34,891 nt of DNA, from the NCBI GenBank assembly GCA_030535245.1, contig JAUNBJ010000029.1, forward strand, positions 1 through 34,891. The letters run 5' to 3'. Positions 7,575 to 14,539 of this stretch are shown here, in pieces (positions within the stretch are counted from its first letter, which is position 1; each line of letters starts with the position of its first letter). Made by a program: the position numbers and the translations under genes. The stretch is from Planctomycetia bacterium (GTDB taxonomy: Bacteria; Planctomycetota; Planctomycetia; Pirellulales; Thermoguttaceae). The notes beneath the pieces were generated by a model. That model saw nothing but the letters and a program-made list of their open reading frames with translations. It searched no databases and had not been told where the DNA came from.

Positions 7575-8195
7575 ATGAACCGAAAACCACTTAAAAAGAA
7601 CCGTTTGCAGAGCGTGGACCCGGTGGGGCTGCGCATTATCGGCGGACGTTTGAAGGGGAGCAAACTAAAATACGCTGGCGACCTGCGAGTTCGTCCGATG
7701 AAGGATCGGGTTCGGGAAGCGACGTTTAACCTGATTCACCCCTACGTGGCAGGAGCGTATGTTTTGGATCTGTTTGGCGGCACGGGGGCGTTGGGGCTGG
7801 AAAGTCTCAGTCGGGGTGCGGCGTCGTGTGTCTTTACCGAGCAGCATTTTCCGACGGCGCGGGTGCTTCGAGAGAATATCGCGACGTTGGGGTTGGAGGA
7901 ACGGACGCAGCTTTGGGTGGGGGATGTTTTTTTAACGTACCGGAAAACTCCGGAGCTGCCGGTGGATCGTCCCTGGCTGGTTTTTTGTTCGCCGCCGTAC
8001 CGTTTTTTTAATGAGCGGACGGAAGCGGTGCGGGAGCTTTTAGCGTCGCTTTTATCCCGGTCGCCGGAAAAGAGCGTTTTTGTGGTGGAGTCGGACACCA
8101 CGTTCGACTGGGCGGCGTTCGACGCGTTGGGGCCGTGGGAGATTCGTGCGTATCCTCCTGCGGTGTTGGGGATTCATCAGGTTCGGCGAGCATAA
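7575..8195 (+). CDS. rsmD: RsmD-family 16S rRNA (guanine-N2) methyltransferase
   Basis: A 206-residue SAM-dependent methyltransferase matching the RsmD family, which methylates G966 (E. coli numbering) of 16S rRNA. The N-terminal LRIIGGRLKGSKL and RVRPMKDRVREATFN segments are family hallmarks, and LDLFGGTGALGLESLSRGA is the SAM-binding motif I. The catalytic motif IV, usually (D/N)PP(Y/F), reads SPPY here (FCSPPYRFF), so the acidic or amide residue is replaced by Ser. No convincing ribosome binding site precedes the ATG, so the start is less certain. uppP follows after 21 bases and may be co-transcribed. Confidence 0.85.
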   Translation: MNRKPLKKNRLQSVDPVGLRIIGGRLKGSKLKYAGDLRVRPMKDRVREATFNLIHPYVAGAYVLDLFGGTGALGLESLSRGAASCVFTEQHFPTARVLRENIATLGLEERTQLWVGDVFLTYRKTPELPVDRPWLVFCSPPYRFFNERTEAVRELLASLLSRSPEKSVFVVESDTTFDWAAFDALGPWEIRAYPPAVLGIHQVRRA

Positions 8196-8216
8196 GAAAT
8201 ATCCATGGAAGGTGTC

Positions 8217-9047
8217 ATGACGGAAACGATTCAACTGATTTTACTTGCGGTGATACAGGGGGTGACGGAGTTTTTGCCGGTCAGCAGTTCGGCACACCTT
8301 GTTTTCCTGAACGATCTGTTAGAGCGGGCGGGCTTTCCAGAGCTGGAGGAGGGCCTGATGGTGGGGGTGCTGCTTCATTTGGCGTCGCTTTCGGCGATAT
8401 TGTGTTACTATTGGCGTCCGGTGCTGCGGTTGCTTTTGGGGCGAGACATGCCGCTTTTGAAGCGGATTCTTGTCGGTTCGATTCCGGTGGGGATTGTGGG
8501 GATCGTGGTCAAGGTGTTTTTCGACGATGCGTTTGAGTCATTGTTCGGCAACGTCACGGCGGCGGCGTGGATGCTTTTGGTTACGGCGATTTTTTTGAAG
8601 GCGGCGCAGATGCTGTCGGTTCGCGACCCGCACCATTTCCCGAAGTGGTGGCGGAAAAATCTCAAAACGTTGTCGTACGGTCGGGCGTTTGGGATCGGGT
8701 GTTTTCAGGCGGTGGCGGTGCTGCCGGGGATTTCCCGCAGCGGCTCGACCATTACGGCCGGGCTGTTTACGGGATTGAAAAGAAACGATGCGGCGACGTT
8801 TTCGTTCCTGCTGGCCATTCCCGCGATTGGGGCTGCGGGACTGGTGGAAATGTTGAAGCTGGTGAAAGAGGGGGCGGGAGACGTCTCGCTGGTGTCGTTG
8901 GGGATTGCGTTTGTGGTCTGTTTTTTTGTGAGTTTTCTGTCGTTACATTTACTGATCAAAATTTTACGAACGCGGCGTATTGGGATTTTCGCGTGGTATC
9001 TGGTTCCATTGGCGTTGGGGATGTTGCTGTTACAGGGGCTGACCTGA
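8217..9047 (+). CDS. uppP: Undecaprenyl-diphosphatase UppP (BacA)
   Basis: A polytopic inner-membrane phosphatase that converts undecaprenyl diphosphate to the monophosphate and so recycles the lipid carrier for peptidoglycan and other envelope glycans; it can confer bacitracin resistance when overproduced. Both family signatures are present: GVTEFLPVSSSAHL near the N-terminus and LPGISRSGSTI in the second half. There are multiple hydrophobic helices and the 276-residue length is normal. The ATG at 8217 is chosen because GGAAGG lies just upstream at a suitable distance; an in-frame ATG at 8205 would add four residues. It lies 21 bases after rsmD. Confidence 0.95.
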   Translation: MTETIQLILLAVIQGVTEFLPVSSSAHLVFLNDLLERAGFPELEEGLMVGVLLHLASLSAILCYYWRPVLRLLLGRDMPLLKRILVGSIPVGIVGIVVKVFFDDAFESLFGNVTAAAWMLLVTAIFLKAAQMLSVRDPHHFPKWWRKNLKTLSYGRAFGIGCFQAVAVLPGISRSGSTITAGLFTGLKRNDAATFSFLLAIPAIGAAGLVEMLKLVKEGAGDVSLVSLGIAFVVCFFVSFLSLHLLIKILRTRRIGIFAWYLVPLALGMLLLQGLT

Positions 9048-9052
9048 GGAAT

Positions 9053-9239
9053 CTAGTGTTGCGTCCCTCTTATAAATTATGGCAACGTCTACGGAGGGGT
9101 GGGCGTCCTCGCCCACCAAAAAAGGCGTTAGCCTTTTCCTAACCTTTTGTTAGGGCTTACGCCCTAATGGGTGGGCGGGGACGCCCACCCCTCCGAAAAC
9201 TTTTAGACTAATATTGTTTATTTTTGGACACAGCGCTAG
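9053..9239. repeat. Hairpin repeat element B with 26-bp arms; likely bidirectional terminator
   Basis: The element runs from CTAGTGTTGCGTCC to GGACACAGCGCTAG, imperfect inverted ends bounded by CTAG on both sides. Inside, 9092-9117 and 9170-9195 are inverted copies of a 26-bp GC-rich sequence with one mismatch, enclosing two smaller palindromes (GGCGTTAGCC and TTAGGGCTTACGCCCTAA). It fills the gap between the convergent uppP and hpnE genes and the right CTAG supplies the stop codon of hpnE. The strong hairpin could end transcription from both sides. The NTAN boundary resembles insertion preferences of IS630/Tc1- or IS5-type elements, which is an inference. Confidence 0.8.
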
Positions 9240-10498
9240 TTTATCGCGGCTTCAGCGGCAGCGTATCCACTTTGAACAGCACCTTCCATGGTGGCAGGGA
9301 GTCCGGTGGCAGTCCAGTCGCCGGCAAGAAAGACGTTGGGCATGGCAGTGAGGGTTCCAGGACGGTTGGTCTCCGAAGCGACGTCGCAGGGGGTGACGGC
9401 GTGCGGGACGCGGGTTATGTGGGGGTCGAGCATTTCGATGTTGGGGAACAGACCGTGGATTTCGTCGAGCAGGATTTGCCGCAGAGCGTCGCGTTGGGAG
9501 GTGGCGCAGACGTCGCTGTGGCTGACCAGAGCCTGGTAGCCGAAATGTCCATTTTGGTCGGTGAAGGGGACGCGAAAAATCCATTGAATGGCGGTAGGGC
9601 CAACCAGAGAGAGATGGGGGGGGCGGAAAAGGGGGCGGCGCGTCCAGAAATGGAGGGCGGCGATGCTGTGGGAGGGGGTATTCCGGCCCGGCGGCACGGG
9701 CATTCCCAGCTCGGCGGCAGATTCGGGGTTGACGGCGACGATGGTGGTTCCGTCCCGGGGGAGGCGTTCGACGGTTTCTCCGAGGTGGATTTCCAGGCGT
9801 TTTTGTGCGATGAACGGGCGGAAAAACGCCAGCATTTTGTCGTGAAAGATTTCTTGCAGGGGGAGGGTCGGCAGGAGGGGGTGCCAGCCGTCGGGCGAAC
9901 CGAAAAAAACACGCCGAAACAGCAGGTGAACCCTCCGTGCGGAGACATTTTCGGAGGTGTCGCAAAATGCGGAGACGACGACCGGTTCAAAAAACGCAAG
10001 CCGCACGGCAGTGGGGCAGGCCGCCGCGTCGAGCCATTGGGCGAATACGATTCCTTCGGGAAGGCGGGCGTTTCGGAGACGTTGAAGCGTGCGAAGCAGG
10101 GCCAATCGGTCGTTCAGGCAGAGGAATCGCAGACGCAGGATGCTCCCCAGCAGGTGGAAAGGAGGGGGCATGATGGGGGAGTTTCGCAGGGTACTGAAGA
10201 TGTTTTTCCCGGAATCGTCACGGCTCAGGAAGGTGAGGGTGTCCTGTTCCTTCCAGTACGGTTCAAGAGCGGTCTGGCGGAGGAAGTGGCGGAAACAACC
10301 GCAGGCGTTCATGGAGAGGTGCTGGGCACGGTCGATGAAGATTTTTTTATCGGGGAGGAAAAGCGACGCGGCGCGACCGCCGAGGGTTCGGGCACGGTCG
10401 AACAGGTGGACGGGGCGGTCGGGCGGCAGTTTTTGGAGCAGGCGAACGGCGGCGGAAAGTCCGGCAAGCCCCGCGCCCACGATGGTGATGGGATTCAT
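9236..10498 (-). CDS. hpnE: Hydroxysqualene dehydroxylase HpnE (FAD-dependent)
   Basis: A 420-residue FAD-dependent amine-oxidase-fold protein. The N-terminus has the dinucleotide-binding motif VGAGLAGLSAAVRL and an LGGRAAS segment; the C-terminus has GDWTATGLPATMEGAVQSGYAAAE, which is characteristic of HpnE. HpnE reduces hydroxysqualene to squalene, the last step of the HpnCDE route to squalene. HpnC, HpnD and squalene-hopene cyclase are not in this window. It is the third gene of a minus-strand operon, 16 bases after the GlmU-like gene. No clear ribosome binding site is seen. Its TAG stop is formed by the CTAG edge of repeat element B. A carotenoid-desaturase-like activity is the main alternative. 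Confidence 0.87.
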   Translation of the reverse strand: MNPITIVGAGLAGLSAAVRLLQKLPPDRPVHLFDRARTLGGRAASLFLPDKKIFIDRAQHLSMNACGCFRHFLRQTALEPYWKEQDTLTFLSRDDSGKNIFSTLRNSPIMPPPFHLLGSILRLRFLCLNDRLALLRTLQRLRNARLPEGIVFAQWLDAAACPTAVRLAFFEPVVVSAFCDTSENVSARRVHLLFRRVFFGSPDGWHPLLPTLPLQEIFHDKMLAFFRPFIAQKRLEIHLGETVERLPRDGTTIVAVNPESAAELGMPVPPGRNTPSHSIAALHFWTRRPLFRPPHLSLVGPTAIQWIFRVPFTDQNGHFGYQALVSHSDVCATSQRDALRQILLDEIHGLFPNIEMLDPHITRVPHAVTPCDVASETNRPGTLTAMPNVFLAGDWTATGLPATMEGAVQSGYAAAEAAIN

Positions 10499-10514
10499 GT
10501 TTTGACGCGATGGT

Positions 10515-11267
10515 TCAGAGATTTTTCAGGATTTCCTCCGCACGCCGCAGTTCTTCCGGGGTGTTTACGGAAACCGCTTCGCACGCACGAAGCACCGGCA
10601 GCGCCCGGACTTCCCGCCCACGACGCAGCAACAGTGCCGGCGCGTCGGTGATGTAATACTCCCCCTGAGCGTTGTTGGGTTGCAGTTCCCCCAACACTTC
10701 CAGCAGGTCGCGAACCCGAAACACGTAGTAACTCTGATTGACTTCACGGATTTTTCGTTGTTCGTCGGTGGCATCCTTTTCTTCCACAATGCCGAGGAAT
10801 CGTCCGTTTTCATCTCGCAGGATACGCCCCAGACCGTAGGGGTTCTCCACATGGATGGTTCCCAAAAGGCATGCGGCGGGATGGGCGTTCCAGTCGGCCA
10901 GAAGCGAGGCGATCGTTTCCCCCTGCATGAGCGGTGAATCCCCGGCAATGATGACGACCGGCGTGTCGGGTTCCGTTGCGCGTTCCCGAAGCAGTTCTTC
11001 GCAGCGCTGGACGGCATGGCCGGTTCCTTTTTGCTCTTTCTGGAGCACGAAATGCAGCCCGTCACGATTCCCGATGGTGCATTCCACCTGCTGTGCCTTG
11101 TAGCCGACCACGACGAAAATCTCGCTCACGCCAGCCTGTTTCAGGGCGTCGAGCGGGTATTCGATCATCGGTCGCCCCAGCACCGGGTGCAGCACCTTGG
11201 GGAGTTCGCTTTTCATGCGGGTTCCCTTACCCCCCGCCAGCACGATGGCAAAAATATCGCGATTCAT
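10515..11267 (-). CDS. GlmU-type nucleotidyltransferase, uridylyltransferase domain only
   Basis: A 250-residue nucleotidyltransferase closely resembling the N-terminal half of GlmU, which makes UDP-GlcNAc from GlcNAc-1-phosphate and UTP. The signature LAGGKGTRMKSELPKVLH lies at the N-terminus, followed by QKEQKGTGHAV, GDSPLM and EVNQSYYVF. The C-terminal left-handed beta-helix acetyltransferase domain of bifunctional GlmU is absent and the protein ends cleanly, with no sign of a downstream frameshift remnant. The acetyl transfer must then come from another protein, or the enzyme uses a different sugar phosphate. It sits 7 bases after the M20 peptidase gene and 16 before hpnE. Confidence 0.83.
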   Translation of the reverse strand: MNRDIFAIVLAGGKGTRMKSELPKVLHPVLGRPMIEYPLDALKQAGVSEIFVVVGYKAQQVECTIGNRDGLHFVLQKEQKGTGHAVQRCEELLRERATEPDTPVVIIAGDSPLMQGETIASLLADWNAHPAACLLGTIHVENPYGLGRILRDENGRFLGIVEEKDATDEQRKIREVNQSYYVFRVRDLLEVLGELQPNNAQGEYYITDAPALLLRRGREVRALPVLRACEAVSVNTPEELRRAEEILKNL

Positions 11268-11274
11268 GGCTTCC

Positions 11275-12663
11275 TCACTTGGTTGGGACGAACGGTTCGG
11301 AAACGGAAAGTTCCCGCCACAGGCAGGCTGCCGCTTTTAGTCCGCGGTAAAAATCGGTCATGGAAAAATGTTCGTTGGGGCCGTGGGCGTTGTCGGTTTT
11401 CTGGCTCAGGCCGAGCATGACGATGTTCGGTGTGAGCAACTCGGAAAAGACAGAAATGATCGGAACCGACCCCCCTTCGCGGATGAACAGGGGGGAGCAG
11501 CCAAAGCCGAATTCCACCGCCCGCGCCGCCGCTTTCATGCACGGAAGCGACGTGTCGACCGACACCGCCGGGGACGAGGAGAGCGATTCCAGCTCCATGC
11601 GGATTCCAGGGGGAATCTGGGAAGCGAGGAACGAGCGGAGGTTTTTGACGATACTGGCCGGATTTTGGCCCGTGACCAGCCGAAAACTGAATTTGGCCGA
11701 CGCCGTGGCGGGGAGCACGGTTTTGGAACCTTCTCCCTGATACCCTCCGGACAGGCCGTGGATGTCGAAGCTGGGGCGTGTCCAGATGCGGGAAAGGATC
11801 GTTTCCCCTTCTTCACCGCTCCCTTCGGTTACGCCGACCGCATTGTAAAACTGTTCCGCGTCGAACGGCAGGTTGTTGACCTGAATCTGTTCCGCCTCGC
11901 TGGGACGCACGATGTCGTCGTAAAACTCCGGCACGGTGATCCTCCCGTGGGCATCGACAAGCGATCCCAAAAGTTTGGCAAGCGCGTTGCAGGGGTTGGT
12001 GATCGCACCACCGTACATTCCGGAGTGCAGGTCGTTTGCGGGGCCGAACAGTCGAATCTGGTAATACGCGATTCCCCGAAATCCAACCGTAATGGCAGGC
12101 TGGCCGGGGGCGAACTGCGGCGAGTCGCTAAGCGCCAGATAGTCGCAGGCTAAAAGGTCGGCATGTTCCCGGACAAATCGGGCCGCGACGTCGGAATTTC
12201 CCTCCTCGTCCCCTTCCAGCATGAATTTCACATTCAGCTGCGGACGGTTGGCTGCGTATTTCATCCAATATTCCGCCGCGAAAATATGCGCCATCAGCGG
12301 CCCTTTGTCGTCGGAAGCACCGCGACCGTACAGCACGTCGTCCTGAATGAACGCGTCGAAGGGGGGGAATTTCCAGGAACCGTCGTCCTCGACCGGCTGC
12401 ACGTCGTAGTGGCCGTAAATCAGGAGCGTCGGGGCACCGTCGATTTTCGGCGAGCTGGCCACGACGATCGGGTGGTGGTCGGTGGGGTACGCCTGTGCGT
12501 CGAATCCCGCTTTCGTAAGGAGATTCACCAGCCAATCGGCGGCCCGCAGGCTATCGGCGTCGTGGGCGGTTTGGCTGCTGACACTCGGAATGCGCACCAG
12601 CTCCACCAGTCGGGAGTCCAGAAAAACGCGATTTTGTTCGATGTAGGCGGCAAGTTCTTTCAT
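11275..12663 (-). CDS. M20 family metallodipeptidase
   Basis: A 462-residue cytoplasmic zinc peptidase of the M20 family (dipeptidase/CNDP-like). The metal-site segments are in order: GHYDVQP (H85, D87), GRGASDDKG (bridging Asp), LEGDEEGNS (catalytic and metal Glu), ALSDSPQF and NAHGPNEHF near the C-terminus (last His ligand). A dimerisation insert separates the two halves, with LFGPANDLHSGMYGG containing the family His. The ATG at 12663 has AAGGA upstream; an in-frame GTG 18 bases earlier is less likely. It is the first gene of the M20, GlmU-like, hpnE operon and is divergent from clpS. The substrate, probably a small dipeptide, is not predictable. Confidence 0.9.
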   Translation of the reverse strand: MKELAAYIEQNRVFLDSRLVELVRIPSVSSQTAHDADSLRAADWLVNLLTKAGFDAQAYPTDHHPIVVASSPKIDGAPTLLIYGHYDVQPVEDDGSWKFPPFDAFIQDDVLYGRGASDDKGPLMAHIFAAEYWMKYAANRPQLNVKFMLEGDEEGNSDVAARFVREHADLLACDYLALSDSPQFAPGQPAITVGFRGIAYYQIRLFGPANDLHSGMYGGAITNPCNALAKLLGSLVDAHGRITVPEFYDDIVRPSEAEQIQVNNLPFDAEQFYNAVGVTEGSGEEGETILSRIWTRPSFDIHGLSGGYQGEGSKTVLPATASAKFSFRLVTGQNPASIVKNLRSFLASQIPPGIRMELESLSSSPAVSVDTSLPCMKAAARAVEFGFGCSPLFIREGGSVPIISVFSELLTPNIVMLGLSQKTDNAHGPNEHFSMTDFYRGLKAAACLWRELSVSEPFVPTK

Positions 12664-12687
12664 AAAGGAATCCTTCCCCACAAGGGG

Positions 12688-12715
12688 TTTTCAAGGATGG
12701 CGAATCTGCTATAAT
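12688..12715 (+). promoter_or_regulatory. Putative promoter of clpS
   Basis: A perfect TATAAT (12710-12715) lies 16 bases after TTTTCA (12688-12693, 4 of 6). The predicted transcript start near 12722 lies upstream of the ATG at 12779 and downstream of an in-frame upstream ATG at 12719, supporting the shorter ClpS. Confidence 0.5.
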
Positions 12716-12778
12716 CAGATGAGACTATTTTTACTGGAATTATATCGTGAAAAAGCTGGTTTTGCTACGGGGGGTACC

Positions 12779-13135
12779 ATGAGTCACGAAGCTGTTTTAG
12801 AGGAAACCCAAACTCAGGAACAGAAGAAAACCCGAACTTCGCCGAAAGAAGAATTCAAAAAGCAGCCGAAGTATCAGGTAATCCTCTGGAACGACGACGA
12901 TCATTCGTTTACGTACGTAATCGTGATGATGAAAAAACTGTTCGGTTACACAGAAACCCGTGGCGGGATTATTGCGCTGCGGGTTCATAAATGCGGCAAG
13001 GCGACCGTGGGCGTTTTTTCGTTGGAGGTCGCGGAGTTGAAGCGGGATCAGATTCACGCGTTTGGCCCCGACCCGTGGCTTTCCGAATCCAAAGGTTCCA
13101 TGTACGCGACGATCGAACCTTTGGAAGAAATCTGA
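12779..13135 (+). CDS. clpS: ATP-dependent Clp protease adaptor ClpS
   Basis: A 118-residue adaptor that delivers N-degron substrates to the ClpAP protease. A disordered, Glu/Lys-rich N-terminal arm of about 35 residues precedes the compact domain: YQVILWNDDDHSFTYVIVMMKKLFGYT, then the helix ending in HKCGKATVGVFSLEVAE, then a final strand. The NDD motif and the MMKKLF helix form the pocket for N-terminal residues in known ClpS. The ATG at 12779 is preferred over one 60 bases upstream because of the purine-rich ACGGGGGG before it and the promoter position. No clpA lies in the window. It is followed by a separately promoted cyclophilin gene. Confidence 0.92.
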   Translation: MSHEAVLEETQTQEQKKTRTSPKEEFKKQPKYQVILWNDDDHSFTYVIVMMKKLFGYTETRGGIIALRVHKCGKATVGVFSLEVAELKRDQIHAFGPDPWLSESKGSMYATIEPLEEI

Positions 13136-13144
13136 AAATCGCTC

Positions 13145-13173
13145 TTGCGGAAACGTCGATTTCCTGCTAAAAT
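13145..13173 (+). promoter_or_regulatory. Putative promoter of the cyclophilin-secA pair
   Basis: TTGCGG (13145-13150) and TAAAAT (13168-13173, 5 of 6) are separated by 17 bases. The predicted leader to the ATG at 13216 is about 36 bases and contains AAGGAAAGG as ribosome binding site. Confidence 0.5.
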
Positions 13174-13215
13174 GAAGGAACATTTTCGTTTTTATCGAAG
13201 GAAAGGACTCTCCTG

Positions 13216-14514
13216 ATGACACAAGCACGGATGAATATACTGGGTTGTTTTATGGTTTTATGTGGTTTGGCCGTTCCCGCGTCCCTTTGGGGGCAAAGTG
13301 TCTCGCGACCGACGGTGGAAGCCGCGACGCAATCCCCGGCGGGTGCGTCCACCTCGTCGTCCCCGCTGAAAAGCACGAAGAAAGATGACCCGTGCAACCA
13401 GGCTCCCGATCTTACCAAAACGTTTGGCCGTGCCCAGCGTGCCGGGCTGACTCCGAAGCAGGCGTTGGCCCAGTTCGTCGTCGCGTACCAGAAGCTGGAT
13501 AAAATGGTGGACGAACATGCCGCCGTCATGGAGGCTTTTGAAAAAGCGGAATCCGAAGAAAAACAGAAGGAAATCGGCCCGAAACTGGTTAAGCTGACCG
13601 ACGAGGTGCACAACGTTTATCACGAAACGCAGGAATTGATCGAGCAGGCGTGGGAAGCCGACCCGACCAACCCGCAGGTGATTTCGTACTCGCTGTTTTT
13701 GCTGGCTTCGTCGCTGGACGAGGACCAGTACGAGGTCGCCATCAACCTGACACGCGAGCTGATGAGCAAAAAAATTCACGAGAAGAATCCCATGCTCTAC
13801 GAAATGGCAGGAATCGCGTCGTTCATGGTGAATAAATTCGACGTGGCACGACTCTGTTTTAACGAGGCGCTGCGGAATAAAGAGCTTTCCGAGACCGGCG
13901 GTTCCTACGCCCAGCAGATTCCCTATTATCAGGAAGCGTGGAAAACCGAGCAGGAACTACGTCAAAAAGAAACCGCCGCGAAGGACCTGCCCATCGTGTT
14001 GCTGCAAACCTCCAAAGGGGATGTCTACATCGAACTGTTCGAGAATCAGGCCCCCAATACCGTGGCGAATTTCATCTCGCTGGTGGAAAAGGGGTATTAC
14101 AACGACAACCTGTTCCATACCGTGTTGCCCGGTTTCATGGCCCAGTCGGGAAGTAACGACGTGGAAGGGGAAGGCAATCCGGGATATACCATTCCCGATG
14201 AGTTCGATCGCCCCGACGTTCGGAAGCATTTTCGCGGTTCGCTCTCCATGGCGCATACCGAAGCTCCCAACAGTGCCGGTTCCCAGTTTTTTATCACGCT
14301 GGTTCCCTGCCAACACCTGGATGGAAAGTATACCGTGTTTGGTCGTGTAATTCGCGGGATGGAGGTAATTTCCGCGCTGGAACGGGTGAACGTTTCCACC
14401 GGCAGCATGGAAACCGACACGGGACTGAACGAGGCGGACAAAATCCTCCGTGCCAAAGTCCTTCGTAAACGGAATCACGACTACGTTCCCAAGACGATTC
14501 CGGTGAAAAAATAA
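13216..14514 (+). CDS. Exported cyclophilin-type peptidyl-prolyl isomerase
   Basis: A 432-residue protein with an N-terminal signal peptide (MNILGCFMVLCGLAVPASLWGQ region), a Ser/Thr/Ala-rich linker, a helical middle part (about 60-255, possibly TPR-like) and a C-terminal cyclophilin domain (about 259-420). The domain shows GDVYIELFENQAPNTVANF, LFHTVLPGFMAQSGS, SMAHTEAPNSAGSQFFITL and LDGKYTVFGRV, including the F..Q and QFFIT residues that line the active site in active cyclophilins. It is expected to catalyse proline isomerisation on exported proteins. The secA-like gene follows after 25 bases, so export and folding functions are linked. Confidence 0.9.
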   Translation: MTQARMNILGCFMVLCGLAVPASLWGQSVSRPTVEAATQSPAGASTSSSPLKSTKKDDPCNQAPDLTKTFGRAQRAGLTPKQALAQFVVAYQKLDKMVDEHAAVMEAFEKAESEEKQKEIGPKLVKLTDEVHNVYHETQELIEQAWEADPTNPQVISYSLFLLASSLDEDQYEVAINLTRELMSKKIHEKNPMLYEMAGIASFMVNKFDVARLCFNEALRNKELSETGGSYAQQIPYYQEAWKTEQELRQKETAAKDLPIVLLQTSKGDVYIELFENQAPNTVANFISLVEKGYYNDNLFHTVLPGFMAQSGSNDVEGEGNPGYTIPDEFDRPDVRKHFRGSLSMAHTEAPNSAGSQFFITLVPCQHLDGKYTVFGRVIRGMEVISALERVNVSTGSMETDTGLNEADKILRAKVLRKRNHDYVPKTIPVKK

Positions 14515-14539
14515 TCTCCTCAAGGGTGGATTTTCAATC

